Shown: positions 8,795 through 19,163, counted from the first letter of the stretch. The stretch: 64,000 nt of DNA from Clostridium beijerinckii HUN142 (GCF_000621745.1 NZ_JHXK01000010.1:124001-188000); one strand, 5' to 3'. Notes: generated from the sequence alone by a model not told the origin. Numbers and translations: made by a program.

Positions 8795-9217
8795 ATGATA
8801 CAAATTATTTTAGCTAGTCATGGTGATCTGGCAAAGGGAATGAAGGATACTTTGGGTATGATAATTGGAGATGTATCTATGGTTGAAGCTTTTTCATCTT
8901 ATAGAAACGAAGAAGTAAACGTTAGGGAAATAGTAGAAAAAATAGTAAGAGAAAAATACATTGAAGCAGATATATTTATTTTCACAGATATTCTTGGTGG
9001 AAGCGTTAATACAGAAATGATGTCTTTAATAAAAGAATATCCTAAAATACATGTTATTTCAGGAATGAATTTACCTATAATTATTTCAGTTGCTACTCAA
9101 GCAAATGAAATTTCTGAAAGTCTATTGCAGCAGATTATTGAAGAAAGTCAGCAGGGAATAGTTAACTGCAATAAATTGCTTAATGAATGTAAAAATATAA
9201 AGGAGGAAGATTTATGA
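8795..9217 (+). CDS. PTS mannose-family EIIA component
   Basis: This 140-residue cytosolic protein takes phosphate from HPr-His-P and passes it to EIIB. The phosphorylated residue should be His9 in ILASHGDLAKGM, the standard position in the EIIA-Man fold; FIFTDILGGSVNTEMM is the other family signature. It is the first gene of a five-gene operon behind a sigma-54 promoter and overlaps the EIIB gene by four bases (ATGA), which implies translational coupling. The attached deglycase suggests that the system carries an Amadori compound rather than mannose. Confidence 0.93.
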   Translation: MIQIILASHGDLAKGMKDTLGMIIGDVSMVEAFSSYRNEEVNVREIVEKIVREKYIEADIFIFTDILGGSVNTEMMSLIKEYPKIHVISGMNLPIIISVATQANEISESLLQQIIEESQQGIVNCNKLLNECKNIKEEDL

Positions 9218-9684
9218 TTAAATTAGTAAGAATCGATCACCGTTTATTGCATGGACAAGTAGTTTTTTCATGGACAAAAAGTTTAGGGATTTCAAGAATT
9301 ATTGTTGTAGATGATGAAACTGCAAATGATGAGATGAAAAAAGTTTCATTAAACTTATCAAAACCAGTTGGAGTAACTTTAAATATATTTTCGGTAAACG
9401 ATATATTAGTGAGAATGTCTAAAGTTGAACAATTAAAAGATAATATTATGATTGTTTTTAGAGGTACTAAGGAAGCATTAGAGTTCTGTAAAAGCTGCTC
9501 TAGTATTAAAGAAATTAATTATGGGGGAATTGCAAATAAAGAAAATTCAAAGCAATATAGTAATGCTATTTTCCTAAATCCAGAAGAATTAGAAGATACC
9601 AAAAATCTGAAAGCAATGGGGATTAACCTATATATGCAACAAGTTCCTACTTCAAAGAGAGAAGATTTAACTTCTAAAATATAA
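9214..9684 (+). CDS. PTS mannose/fructose/sorbose-family EIIB component
   Basis: The 156-residue protein starts MIKLVRIDHRLLHGQV. The conserved His in the LLHGQV segment (His13) is the phosphorylation site of EIIB-Man proteins, which hand phosphate to the sugar at the EIIC-EIID channel. Unlike E. coli ManX, EIIA and EIIB are separate proteins here. It starts inside the end of the EIIA gene, with AAGGAGGA as binding site, and is followed after 15 bases by EIIC. In levanase-type systems EIIB also phosphorylates the LevR activator, so this protein may report substrate flux to the regulator at 12653. Confidence 0.94.
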   Translation: MIKLVRIDHRLLHGQVVFSWTKSLGISRIIVVDDETANDEMKKVSLNLSKPVGVTLNIFSVNDILVRMSKVEQLKDNIMIVFRGTKEALEFCKSCSSIKEINYGGIANKENSKQYSNAIFLNPEELEDTKNLKAMGINLYMQQVPTSKREDLTSKI

Positions 9685-9699
9685 AAAGGAGGATCAAGA

Positions 9700-10464
9700 A
9701 TGTTAATTAAGTCAATATTATTAGGTTTCATTGGTGTTATTTGTATTTTAGACTCAAGACTTTTAGGCAGAATGAATTTAGAAAGACCGTTAATAGTTAG
9801 TACGCTTGTAGGGCTCGTTTTAGGCGATATTCAAAAAGGATTAATGGTTGGAGCTGCTCTTGAATTAATTTCTTTAGGATTAGTAAACATAGGAGCGGCA
9901 GCACCACCAGATATGAACATGGCATCCATTATTGCTACATCGTTTGCTATTTTATCAAATGCGGATTCAGAAGCAGCACTGACTATTGCGATTCCAATTG
10001 CGGTGCTTGGACAAATGCTTGGAGTTTTAATGAGAACTATTCTTGCAAACTTAACTCATAAAGCTGACTCGTTAATTGAAAATGGGGAATATAAAAAGGC
10101 CTGTAATATTCATATTGTTTGGGGAACATTTTTGTATTCACTAATGTATTTTGTACCAATATTTTTAGCGATTTATTTTGGAACAGATTTAGTAAAAAAT
10201 ATTGTAGAAGTCATTCCGTCATGGATTACAAATGGTCTAAATTTATCAAGTAAAATTCTAACAGCTTATGGATTTGCTTTATTGCTTAGCACTATGCTGT
10301 CAACAAAAATGCTTCCATTTTTACTAGGAGGATTTTTCATTACAGCATATTCTAATTTAAGTGTGACTGGTGTTGCTATTTCGGCTTGTATTGTAGCATT
10401 TGTTTTGGCTGAATTTAAATTTAAAAAAGAGAAGATAGTTGATGAATTAGATATTTTAGATTGA
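9700..10464 (+). CDS. PTS mannose-family EIIC component
   Basis: This 254-residue membrane protein has about seven hydrophobic segments and the EIIC-Man signature GAALELISLGLVNIGAAAPPD near residues 50-70. With EIID it forms the sugar channel. It is preceded by AAAAGGAGGATC. Its gene is followed closely by EIID. Confidence 0.93.
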   Translation: MLIKSILLGFIGVICILDSRLLGRMNLERPLIVSTLVGLVLGDIQKGLMVGAALELISLGLVNIGAAAPPDMNMASIIATSFAILSNADSEAALTIAIPIAVLGQMLGVLMRTILANLTHKADSLIENGEYKKACNIHIVWGTFLYSLMYFVPIFLAIYFGTDLVKNIVEVIPSWITNGLNLSSKILTAYGFALLLSTMLSTKMLPFLLGGFFITAYSNLSVTGVAISACIVAFVLAEFKFKKEKIVDELDILD

Positions 10465-10478
10465 TTGGAGGTATAAAA

Positions 10479-11303
10479 ATGCAAAATATACAAAAACAAA
10501 ATGATCCAAATAAATGGAAGTATATGAAATTTCTATGGCGTTCTTGGGCGATTCAAGCTTCATGGAACTACGAGAGACAAATGAATATGGGCTTTTTATA
10601 TGGAATTGCTCCTATTTTAGACAACATATATAAAGATCCTAAAGATGATGAATTAAAAAAAGAAGCTTATAAACGCCATATGAATTTTTATAATTGTACA
10701 CCTCAAACAAATGCTTTTGTTTTAGGATTAAGTGCTTCAATGGAAGAACAATACTATGAAGACAAAGAAAACTTTAATCCTGAATCGATTAATGCTATGA
10801 AAACTTCATTAATGGGACCATTATCTGGAGTAGGAGACTCCTTCTTTCAAGGAACTGTACGTATATTGGCTTTTGGATTAGGTATTAATTTAGCGCAACA
10901 AGGTAGTATTTTAGGACCAATATTAGCAATAATTATTTCATTTATTCCATCATTTCTCGTTACCTATTATGGTGGGAAAATTGGTTATTCAATGGGAAAT
11001 AAATATTTAACAAAGCTCTATAATGAAGGACTTATGGATAAAGTAATGTACATTTGTTCTATTGTTGGACTTATGGTTATTGGATCCATGATGGCCAGTA
11101 TGATTGGAATTACAACTCCAGTGCAGTTTGGTGAAAAATTTGTTTTACAAGATGTATTAAACGGGATAATACCACAGAGTATACCGCTTGGCGTAACATT
11201 CTTTATGTATTGGTTATTAAGAAAGAAAGTATCAACAGGATGGATGCTTGCGATTTGTATTCTAGGTGGAATATTATTGAGCATTTTAGGTATTTTTAAA
11301 TAA
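10479..11303 (+). CDS. PTS mannose-family EIID component
   Basis: The 274-residue protein is the EIID half of the mannose-type permease. The soluble N-terminal part (FLWRSWAIQASWNYERQMNMGFLYGI) and the stretch LMGPLSGVGDSFFQGTVR are family hallmarks; several membrane helices fill the C-terminal half. The start is set at the ATG at 10479, which has TTGGAGGT just before it; a TTG 18 bases upstream overlaps the EIIC stop and lies inside the binding site. A gap of 63 bases leads to the deglycase gene. Confidence 0.93.
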   Translation: MQNIQKQNDPNKWKYMKFLWRSWAIQASWNYERQMNMGFLYGIAPILDNIYKDPKDDELKKEAYKRHMNFYNCTPQTNAFVLGLSASMEEQYYEDKENFNPESINAMKTSLMGPLSGVGDSFFQGTVRILAFGLGINLAQQGSILGPILAIIISFIPSFLVTYYGGKIGYSMGNKYLTKLYNEGLMDKVMYICSIVGLMVIGSMMASMIGITTPVQFGEKFVLQDVLNGIIPQSIPLGVTFFMYWLLRKKVSTGWMLAICILGGILLSILGIFK

Positions 11304-11366
11304 ATTGAAAACATTCCTTAAAAGGATGTAAATATATATAAAATAAAAATATAGGAGGGATTTATT

Positions 11367-12335
11367 ATGAATCCAAAACAAATTATAAAAGAAATAAAAG
11401 AAAAACAAGAAGAAATTAGAAGTGTTATATTTGTAGGATGTGGAGCTTCAAAAGCAGAATTATATCCAGCAAAATATTTTTTAGAGAACAATTCAAAAAA
11501 ATTACGTGTTAGTCACTATACTGCTAACGAATTCAATTATGGTACAATAGCTTCATTAGATAAAACTGCAATTGTTATATCTGCTTCACTTGGCGGTAGT
11601 ACTCCTGAAACAGTACAAGCTAATGCTAAGGCTAAAGAATATGGTGCACATGTAATCTCATTAACTCGTGCAGAAAATTCGGCTCTTACAAAAGATGCTG
11701 ATTATGTTATCTGTCACAGATTTGCTGAAAGCTATGGTGCAAAATTAGAAAAGATGGGTTATGCGCTTGAACTTGCAGTGGAAATATTAGAGCAATATGA
11801 AGGCTATAAAGACTATGAAGATGCACAGGTTGCTTTCAGCAAGATCTATGATTTAGCAGATTCAGCGGCAAAATCAGCGATAGCAGATGCAAAGAAATTT
11901 GCTGAAGCTTATAAAAATGATTCAATGATTTACTTAATGAGTAGTGGTGCAACAGCTGAAGTTGCTTATTCAACATCAATTTGTTTAATGATGGAAATGC
12001 AATGGATTAATTCAGGAAGTTTCCATTCAGGAGAGTTTTTCCATGGACCATTTGAAATCGTAGATAAAGATGTACCATTTATTTTATTAATGAATGAGGG
12101 AAGCACTCGTCCAATCGATGCCCGTGCGTTAACATTCTTAAAGCGTTTTGAAGCAAAAACAACAGTTGTTGATGCTTTAGATTATGGATTATCTTCAGTT
12201 ATTCCAAAAACAGTTATTGATTATTTTAATCCAATGTTAATTACAGCAGTATTCCGTGTATATGCTGAAGAACTTTCTTATGCACGTCAGCATCCACTAA
12301 CTAAGAGAAGATATATGTGGAAATTAGAATACTAA
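11367..12335 (+). CDS. SIS-domain deglycase, FrlB/GfrF-like
   Basis: This 322-residue protein has two SIS sugar-isomerase domains. The first has VGCGASKAE (residues 23-31) and SASLGGSTPETV (72-83). The second has HSGEFFHGPFEIVDKDVPF (220-238), in which Glu223 and His226 match the catalytic residues of FrlB. The ending RRYMWKLEY also resembles FrlB. FrlB-type enzymes split fructoselysine 6-phosphate or glucoselysine 6-phosphate into lysine and glucose 6-phosphate. The combination with EIIA-B-C-D and a LevR activator parallels the Salmonella gfr locus, except that only one deglycase is present here. The FrlB assignment is firm at family level; whether the substrate is fructose- or glucose-derived is open. 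Confidence 0.82.
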   Translation: MNPKQIIKEIKEKQEEIRSVIFVGCGASKAELYPAKYFLENNSKKLRVSHYTANEFNYGTIASLDKTAIVISASLGGSTPETVQANAKAKEYGAHVISLTRAENSALTKDADYVICHRFAESYGAKLEKMGYALELAVEILEQYEGYKDYEDAQVAFSKIYDLADSAAKSAIADAKKFAEAYKNDSMIYLMSSGATAEVAYSTSICLMMEMQWINSGSFHSGEFFHGPFEIVDKDVPFILLMNEGSTRPIDARALTFLKRFEAKTTVVDALDYGLSSVIPKTVIDYFNPMLITAVFRVYAEELSYARQHPLTKRRYMWKLEY

Positions 12336-12408
12336 AATAAAGTTTGCGTTAAACGTATGTTATCAGGTTCTACTTATAATCCTAAATACAAAAAAATGAC
12401 TCAGGTAA

Positions 12409-12433
12409 GGAAATCGAATATTTTTCGATTTCT
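12409..12433 (+). terminator. weak terminator after the deglycase gene
   Basis: GGAAATCGAA pairs with TTCGATTTCT around a short T/A loop, followed by a modest T run. The rest of the 317-base gap 12336-12652 shows only a weak inverted repeat (CCTTATT at 12588, AATAAGG at 12615) that may belong to the activator's promoter. Confidence 0.5.
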
Positions 12434-12652
12434 TTGCTTTAGGCAAATTTAAAAATAATAAATATATTTTAGTCTATTTTTAGCTATCATGTATGGGTAA
12501 TCATCTTAAGAGGTCTACTACTATGGGGAGTAGTACATTTTTATTAAAAGTATGCATAATATTTCGGAATTATTATTTTTTCATATGCCTTATTCTAAAT
12601 GTATGTTATAAAATAATAAGGTTAACTTTTATTAACTGAGGGGGCATTCAGA

Positions 12653-15400
12653 ATGGCAATAGATATATCTAATTATTTAAAAGAGGCTACCAAGGAATTT
12701 TCTAAAGATAATATAAAAGAATTTTCAGCCAATTCAATTGCTGAAAAAGTAGAGCTTAGTAGAAGTACAGTAAGTAGTTATCTTAACAAAGAAGTAAAAC
12801 AAGGCAGGATTATAAAAATTAAAGAATATCCAGTAATTTTTTTATATAAAGAAACTTTCTCTAAATTATATTTTACCCCAGCACAGGCTGAATATAATAC
12901 TTTAGATGAATTATGGAAAGAAAATTCAAACATTAAAAAAACAGATATATGGAGTAGTGTAATTGGGGCAAAAGGAAGCCTAAAAGAACAAATTGAACAA
13001 ATAAAGACAGCAGTGCTTTATCCAGAAAATGGTCTTCCTATAATGCTTTTAGGTTCAAGTGGTTCAGGAAAAACATATCTGGCAAAATGTATTTATGATT
13101 ATTGCTTGGAAGAAAAATTAATAAATCCCAAGTCTTCATTTATTTCTTTAAATTGTGCTCAATATTATCATAATCCAGAATTGTTATCAAGTTTATTATT
13201 TGGTTATACAAAAGGGGCATTTACAGGAGCAGACAAAGATAAAAAGGGACTGCTTGAAAGCGCTGATGGTGGGGTTTTATTTCTTGATGAAGTTCATAGA
13301 CTAACAGAAGAAGGTCAAGAAAAGCTTTTTACATTTATGGATTCAAATGAGTATTCTCCTATTGGTGATAATAGCATAAAAAAGGAAGCAAAGGTACGGT
13401 TAATTTTTGCAACTACGGAATCCATCCAATCTACTTTCTTGCCTACTTTTATTAGGAGACTTCCTGTTATTGTTAATATTCCAAGTTTTGCAGAAAGACC
13501 TCAACAAGAAAAAATTCATTTAATAGATAGTTTCTTTTTAAAAGAAAGCGAAATCTTGAAGCGTACTATTAAGGTTACAAAACAGGTAATTTCCTTTTTG
13601 CTTTTTAGTAATTACGAAGGAAATGTAGGTAAAATTAAAAATATTGTAAAATACAGTTGTGGAAGCAGCTATGCTAAGAGGAAAGATCAAGAGATTATTA
13701 AAGTTCGCATTGGAGATTTACCTATTGGAAGTGAGAATCAATTAAAGGAAAATTTATATCATCAAATATCAAGTAGGTATGAGGATAGAATTTATGATTA
13801 CCTGCACCCAGAACTATTAAATATTAATAGTAATGAACAAAAAAACATTAAAAAAACATATTTTGAATTTGTTGAAGGATTTAAACAGGTTGAATCCGGA
13901 GAAATTATGTTTGACCATTATACTAAAGAGATGGTCAAGAATGTGAATTTATTACTTGATGAATTAACATTTAATACAGAAGTAACTAACAATCAATCAT
14001 TTTTTTCTGTATTAACATTTAATATAAAATCTACTTTTAAATATATGGAAGAAAATTATGGATTTGAACAGGATGGAAATAAAATTCTTTCAATAGCATA
14101 TTTGCTTTATTTTAAGGAAGAGCAAGAAATTTTAATTAATCATCCTGATTGGAATAGTATTCGCCCCAAAATTATAAATTTCATTGAAAGTTATATGAAG
14201 AATATTTTATGGCTTTCCAGGCGTATGCTTACACATTTGAGTGAACGCTTAGACTTTCAGGTTCTTGATGAAGATTTGATTTTTATTTCATTTTATCTAA
14301 AAAGCATGAATATACAGAGCCTGAAAAATGAAATTAAAAGTATTGTTTTAGCTCATGGCTACTCTACAGCAAGTAGTATGGCAAATGTAGCTAATAGGAT
14401 GTTAAGGAAGAACTTTTTCCAAGCTATTGATATGCCTATTGATACTACAATTGATCATATAGAGGAGAAAATATTAGATTTTATTGATAATAACAGTACA
14501 GAAAATGGACTTATCTTACTAGTTGATATGGGATCACTTTTTGATCTTAGAAATCGTTTGGAAAAGAAGATTAAAGGTCCGTTATTATTAATTGATTTTG
14601 TTTCAACACCATTGGTATTAGAAATTGGAAGTATGCTTTTACAAGATAAAAATATTATCGAAATTAATGATCAGATTTTAAAGAATGTACAAATTAATAA
14701 ACAATTAGTTTATCCAGTTGAAAAAAAGAAAAAAGCTATTTTAACTTGTTGCTATACAGGTATGGGAAGTGCAATTCAAATCCAGGATATATTACAAAAG
14801 AGCTTAAAGCATGAGGACCCTTCTTTTGTAATTATGTCATACGATTATCATAAGCTGTATCAAAATAAACAAAAGGAATTGCCATTTCAAATGTATGATG
14901 TACTGGCTATCGTAGGAACTGTAGATCCAAAAGTTGAAGGAATTCCATATATAGGATTGGATCATTTGATTGGTGGGGAGGATATTGATTCATTCATTAA
15001 TATATTAAGGTGCAATTTCAATATAGATGAAGAGCAGTTAAAAAAAGACTTGGTATTTAATTTTTCTATAAAGAAAATAATTGAGAAGCTAACAATTTTA
15101 GATGTAAATAAAGTACTCAATTTTGTACAAGATGCAGTTGATAAAATGGAAGAAAAACTGGGGCTTAAAATGTCTAATAATAAAAGATTCTTACTTTATC
15201 TTCATGCATCCTGTATGGTAGAGAGAATTTTAAGAAAAGAAGATGTTGACATGCAAGAAGACATTAAGGAATTTGTGCAAAGAGAAAAAAGAAAGATAGA
15301 TATTATAAGGTATGCATTCAGTGAAATTGAAAAGGAATATACAATAAAGATATCAGATTTAGAAATTAGATTAATTTTTGATATTGTATTGAGCGATTAA
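12653..15400 (+). CDS. LevR-type sigma-54 activator with PRD domains (1)
   Basis: This 915-residue protein activates RpoN-dependent PTS operons. Order of domains: N-terminal HTH (about 20-60); AAA+ ATPase with Walker A GSSGSGKT (134-141), the sigma-54 contact loop GAFTGA (188-193) and Walker B VLFLDE (208-213); PRD1 (about 390-560); an EIIA-Man-like domain starting at VLAHGYSTASSMA; an EIIB-Gat-like domain with CCYTGMGSA; and a C-terminal PRD2 (LYLHASCMVERI). Family knowledge: phosphorylation by HPr activates, and phosphorylation by the cognate EIIB turns it off when no sugar is transported. The target is most likely the sigma-54 promoter at 8746. It stops 16 bases before the HAD gene. Confidence 0.94.
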   Translation: MAIDISNYLKEATKEFSKDNIKEFSANSIAEKVELSRSTVSSYLNKEVKQGRIIKIKEYPVIFLYKETFSKLYFTPAQAEYNTLDELWKENSNIKKTDIWSSVIGAKGSLKEQIEQIKTAVLYPENGLPIMLLGSSGSGKTYLAKCIYDYCLEEKLINPKSSFISLNCAQYYHNPELLSSLLFGYTKGAFTGADKDKKGLLESADGGVLFLDEVHRLTEEGQEKLFTFMDSNEYSPIGDNSIKKEAKVRLIFATTESIQSTFLPTFIRRLPVIVNIPSFAERPQQEKIHLIDSFFLKESEILKRTIKVTKQVISFLLFSNYEGNVGKIKNIVKYSCGSSYAKRKDQEIIKVRIGDLPIGSENQLKENLYHQISSRYEDRIYDYLHPELLNINSNEQKNIKKTYFEFVEGFKQVESGEIMFDHYTKEMVKNVNLLLDELTFNTEVTNNQSFFSVLTFNIKSTFKYMEENYGFEQDGNKILSIAYLLYFKEEQEILINHPDWNSIRPKIINFIESYMKNILWLSRRMLTHLSERLDFQVLDEDLIFISFYLKSMNIQSLKNEIKSIVLAHGYSTASSMANVANRMLRKNFFQAIDMPIDTTIDHIEEKILDFIDNNSTENGLILLVDMGSLFDLRNRLEKKIKGPLLLIDFVSTPLVLEIGSMLLQDKNIIEINDQILKNVQINKQLVYPVEKKKKAILTCCYTGMGSAIQIQDILQKSLKHEDPSFVIMSYDYHKLYQNKQKELPFQMYDVLAIVGTVDPKVEGIPYIGLDHLIGGEDIDSFINILRCNFNIDEEQLKKDLVFNFSIKKIIEKLTILDVNKVLNFVQDAVDKMEEKLGLKMSNNKRFLLYLHASCMVERILRKEDVDMQEDIKEFVQREKRKIDIIRYAFSEIEKEYTIKISDLEIRLIFDIVLSD

Positions 15401-15416
15401 TTTGGGAGGAAAGAAA

Positions 15417-16046
15417 TTGAAACAAGCAGTGTTTTTTGATATGGATGGAGTCTTAGTGGATACTGAAAGTTTTTATTTTAAAAGAAGGATGAAATTCTTT
15501 GATGATTTAAAAATAGAACCAGCTACAAGGAAAATTGAAGATTTCATTGGATCAACAAACGGGATGATATGGGAAATGTTAGTGCCTGATGATGATGAAA
15601 AACGTAATATTTTAAAAGAAGAATATTCAAAGTATTGTAAGGAACATGAAGTTTGCTTTCAGGAAATATTGAATCCTTCAGTTAAAGAAGTGATTAGAGA
15701 ATTAAAAGATAGAAATCTCAAAATAGCTATTGCATCATCTTCAGAAAGAAAAGAGATTTTAAGGATGGTAGAAGAATGTGGAATTGCCAGTTGTATTGAT
15801 TTTGTAATTAGTGGTGAAGAGTGTACGCAAAGCAAACCAGATCCAGAGATCTACATTAGAGCTATAAAAGCATTAGAATTATTGGAAACAGAAGTTCTAG
15901 CAGTAGAAGATTCAGCATTAGGAATTAGAGCAGCAAAAGCAGCAGGGCTAGCAGTTGTAGCTTTAGAGCCAAGAGATTACTACATAGATCAGTCAGAAGC
16001 CGATTATAAAGTAAATGATTTGATTGAAATAATTTCTAAAATTTAA
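15417..16046 (+). CDS. HAD-family phosphatase, beta-phosphoglucomutase-like
   Basis: The 209-residue protein has all HAD motifs: FFDMDGVLVD with the nucleophile Asp near residue 8, IASSS for motif II, SKPDPEIY with the Lys of motif III and VEDSALGI for motif IV. The helical cap after motif I resembles beta-phosphoglucomutase and sugar-phosphate phosphatases. It begins with TTG at 15417, supported by GGGAGGA seven bases upstream; no ATG is available nearby. It sits right behind the LevR activator, probably in one transcript, so it may act on a sugar phosphate of the same pathway, but no substrate can be named. Confidence 0.85.
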   Translation: MKQAVFFDMDGVLVDTESFYFKRRMKFFDDLKIEPATRKIEDFIGSTNGMIWEMLVPDDDEKRNILKEEYSKYCKEHEVCFQEILNPSVKEVIRELKDRNLKIAIASSSERKEILRMVEECGIASCIDFVISGEECTQSKPDPEIYIRAIKALELLETEVLAVEDSALGIRAAKAAGLAVVALEPRDYYIDQSEADYKVNDLIEIISKI

Positions 16047-16256
16047 ATGGAAAGACTTTTGCAAATTAGCATTACAAAGTATATAAGTAATGATTATCTT
16101 AAAATTGAATATTACTATAAATGATTTTAGAAAAAGTTAGGAAAGATATATAGTGCTTCAATGAAAGGAGGGAATTTAAATAGCATTTATATCAATTGAA
16201 GATATATCTGAAATAAGTGGTAAGTGTCTTGTAAGTTTATAATAAGAAGATTTATG

Positions 16257-16290
16257 AAAGAGATAGCAGATTAAAAACTGCTATCTCTTT
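16257..16290. terminator. bidirectional terminator between the HAD gene and fbp
   Basis: AAAGAGATAGCAG pairs perfectly with CTGCTATCTCTTT around an 8-nt loop, with T-rich flanks on both strands. It serves the two convergent genes. Confidence 0.85.
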
Positions 16291-16315
16291 TATTTATAAA
16301 TGTTAAGATTACAAA

Positions 16316-18277
16316 TTATCTTACCTCGTTTATTAATCCTTTTCTATAGGCTTTAAGCAATAATTTCAAATCTTTAATTTGATTTTTAAGCTCCTTTCCT
16401 ATGTCTGTATCACCAACTTTTTTCCTGTCTAGCTTTTCTACTATTTGTGTTGAAGATAGTATATCAGTTTCTTTACTAAATGCATCTTCAATTGATTTGA
16501 AAGGTTGATGAGATATTAGTTGAAGTCCATAGGAATTATAAGTTAATGTGTATCCCGCGAGGCCAGTTTGACTTCTATAAGCTTTAGCAAAGCCACCATC
16601 TATAACTATCAATTTTCCATTACACTTTATTGGGTTTTCTCCAAATTTGTTTTTCACTGGAACATGTCCATTTATTATTCGTGATTCAGCCGGATCCAAT
16701 TCAAATTCTTCAAAAATCATATTACACATTTCTTCAGAATCTCTAAAATTGTAGTAAGGATTCTTCTTTTCTTTATGTGTACTTTTGTCTTTGATAAAAT
16801 ATCTTTCAAAAGTTGTCATATCTTCTTTTCCAAAAAGAGAAGAGCAGGCTCCAGTCCATAAATACCACATTATATCAGTACCATATAATTTTTCAGTACT
16901 GCCTCTAGTACTAAAATAACCTTCTCTAGCTAAAGAATCAAATTTATCTAGAAGTTTTTTTCCTTTATACTCATTACCATGAATAGTCATACTTTTAAAA
17001 GTTTTATCTTTATTTAAAGGAATACAACCGTGAAATAATAGATTAGAATTATAAGTTAAGTATATTCTTCCTTTATTAAATAGAAATAAAACATGTTTTT
17101 GTAATTTATCACTATTTATAAATGAACTTTGAAGTTTATCAACCAGTTTTTTTTCATCACTTGTAAGCTCAAATGGATGATTGATATTGATTGTAGGAAA
17201 ATTTTTGTCGCAAAGCTCATAAGTCATATTGTTTAAAGTTATAGTGCCATCGCTATAATTTATCTTATCTAAAAGCAGCCTATGATCCATTTTAAATTCA
17301 GGTCTTCTTCTTATAATTTCATATTCAAGCTTAAATTGAATAATTGTTATGGCTTTATGCATTTTTGAAATAAGCTCAATTTCAGAAGTTCCATATAAGT
17401 TTTCATCGGTGTTTTTTGGGATAAAAGTTGTACAGTTATCATTTTTGTAGTGCTTAAGTGCAAAAGTTGCAAGAGGTAATAAATTTATACCGTAAATGTC
17501 TTCGATCACATCTAGATTAGAATATCTAGATGCTATTCTTAAAACATTTGCTATACATGTACAATTACCTGAAGCCGCGCCCATCCACAATATATCATGG
17601 TTTCCCCATTGTATATCAACAGAATGATAATCCATAAGGGTATCTATGATTATATCTGGTCTTGGTCCTCTATCAAATATATCTCCGATTATGTGTAATC
17701 TATCTATTACTAATCGTTGTATCAATTTAGATAGAGCTATTATAAACTCTTGTGCTCTTTCAATTTCTATAATAGTAGTTATTATTCCATCATAATAACC
17801 TTGTTTATCATTATTATCAGATTCTTCATGTAATAATTCCTCTATAATATAGCTGAAATCTGGAGGTAGAGCTTTTCTTACTTTAGATCTTGTATATTTA
17901 GAAGATACATATCTGCATAATTCAATCAACCTATATAGATTAATCTTATACCAGTCATTTATATCCTTTTCTTCTCTTAGAACAATCTCTAATTTTTGTT
18001 CGGGATAATATACAAGTGTTGCCAAACTTCTTTTTTCACAGTCCATTAAAGAATTTTCAAATACCTCTTGAATTTTTCTCTTTATAGCCCCTGAACCATT
18101 TTTTAATACATGAACAAAAGGCTCATACTCACCATGAAGGTCAGCTAAAAAATGTTCTGTTCCCTTAGGTAAATTTAAAATAGCTTCTAAATTTATTATT
18201 TCAGTTGATGCTGCTGCAATAGTAGGATATTGCTTAGCAAGCAGACTTAAATATTTTATGTCATCATATTTTTCCAT
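16316..18277 (-). CDS. fbp: fructose-1,6-bisphosphatase, class III
   Basis: Fbp hydrolyses fructose 1,6-bisphosphate to fructose 6-phosphate in gluconeogenesis. At 653 residues it matches the large Firmicutes class III enzyme, unrelated to the E. coli class I form. The metallophosphatase fold is recognisable: the N-terminal [16 protein letters not shown] segment, [26 protein letters not shown], and near the end ARIINGH-type VPVKN with IDGGFAKAY. The start ATG has AAGGAGGATGTC directly before it. The gene stands alone, 149 bases downstream of the CYTH gene on the same strand and convergent with the HAD gene. Confidence 0.96.
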   Translation of the reverse strand: MEKYDDIKYLSLLAKQYPTIAAASTEIINLEAILNLPKGTEHFLADLHGEYEPFVHVLKNGSGAIKRKIQEVFENSLMDCEKRSLATLVYYPEQKLEIVLREEKDINDWYKINLYRLIELCRYVSSKYTRSKVRKALPPDFSYIIEELLHEESDNNDKQGYYDGIITTIIEIERAQEFIIALSKLIQRLVIDRLHIIGDIFDRGPRPDIIIDTLMDYHSVDIQWGNHDILWMGAASGNCTCIANVLRIASRYSNLDVIEDIYGINLLPLATFALKHYKNDNCTTFIPKNTDENLYGTSEIELISKMHKAITIIQFKLEYEIIRRRPEFKMDHRLLLDKINYSDGTITLNNMTYELCDKNFPTININHPFELTSDEKKLVDKLQSSFINSDKLQKHVLFLFNKGRIYLTYNSNLLFHGCIPLNKDKTFKSMTIHGNEYKGKKLLDKFDSLAREGYFSTRGSTEKLYGTDIMWYLWTGACSSLFGKEDMTTFERYFIKDKSTHKEKKNPYYNFRDSEEMCNMIFEEFELDPAESRIINGHVPVKNKFGENPIKCNGKLIVIDGGFAKAYRSQTGLAGYTLTYNSYGLQLISHQPFKSIEDAFSKETDILSSTQIVEKLDRKKVGDTDIGKELKNQIKDLKLLLKAYRKGLINEVR

Positions 18278-18426
18278 GACATCCTCCTTTTATAAGAAAA
18301 AAAGTTTAGTCTAAAAGTAAACTAAACAAATTTCATTTTAAAAGTATACCTATCTCTATGTATATTTTACATTATATAAACTTATAATTCTATAGTAAAT
18401 TTACATTTAATGGAACAAAAACTTAA

Positions 18427-18987
18427 TTATATTCCTTTAGGGACATTATTAAGCAATCCTCTTTCAGACAATATATCGTATATTGTTTGAGATGTTGTAT
18501 CTTCTAATGTATATCCAAGTAACTTTACTACTGTTTCCAATTTCTCTTCGGATGTGGTTTCTATTTCCAAGTAAGGAAACGGACAGAACTTCTTATCATT
18601 AATATCAATTTCGATTAAGCAATCATGTAATTTATAACTTTCTCTATATTTTTTATTAGATTCTTTCAGAACTAATCCAAGAGATTTAAATATACCCTCA
18701 CCCATAGTTTTGTCATCAATCACTACTTCATTTTCCTCCATGATTTTGAATCTGTCTTGAGATAACATCTTTTTAGTAGTCATATAATATACGATTTTAT
18801 TGTTAATCATATCATTTACAGTTCTAATTCTAGCATATCCCTTCTTATCTAAAAGGCGTCCATCTTCAAAATCATATATATCATTTATTTGATCCTCCAT
18901 TTTAACCTTTTGAGCACCATGTGATAATAAAATTTTTCTTATATTTTCAACATCAATATCAACAATCCTAGTTTCTAATTCTTGCAT
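18427..18987 (-). CDS. CYTH-domain protein (CyaB/triphosphatase-like)
   Basis: This 186-residue protein has the CYTH tunnel fold. The N-terminal signature is ELETR (residues 3-7, an ExExR version of ExExK), with ARIRTVND in the middle and a late acidic LIEIDIN strand. Family members hydrolyse inorganic triphosphate or thiamine triphosphate, and a few make cyclic AMP (CyaB, adenylate cyclase class IV). In clostridia the role is unknown. The start ATG at 18987 has AAGGAGG upstream. It is divergent from the second LevR gene across a 405-base gap. Confidence 0.78.
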   Translation of the reverse strand: MQELETRIVDIDVENIRKILLSHGAQKVKMEDQINDIYDFEDGRLLDKKGYARIRTVNDMINNKIVYYMTTKKMLSQDRFKIMEENEVVIDDKTMGEGIFKSLGLVLKESNKKYRESYKLHDCLIEIDINDKKFCPFPYLEIETTSEEKLETVVKLLGYTLEDTTSQTIYDILSERGLLNNVPKGI

Positions 18988-19163
18988 AGAATAGCCTCCT
19001 TAATTAAAGTTAACAAATAATCTTCAAAAAGAATATATATTTATTCACATATAATAATATAATATAGCAATTTAAAAAGTTGCGCTAGTAAAATTGATTT
19101 ATATGGCATATTTATAGTAGAGGCAGAATTATCTAAACAATTATAATAATATGAAGAATATGG

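Noticed and set aside
16160..16250. Small gene after the HAD phosphatase
   Set aside because: AAAGGAGGG is present, but no start codon at the right distance opens a frame of useful length.
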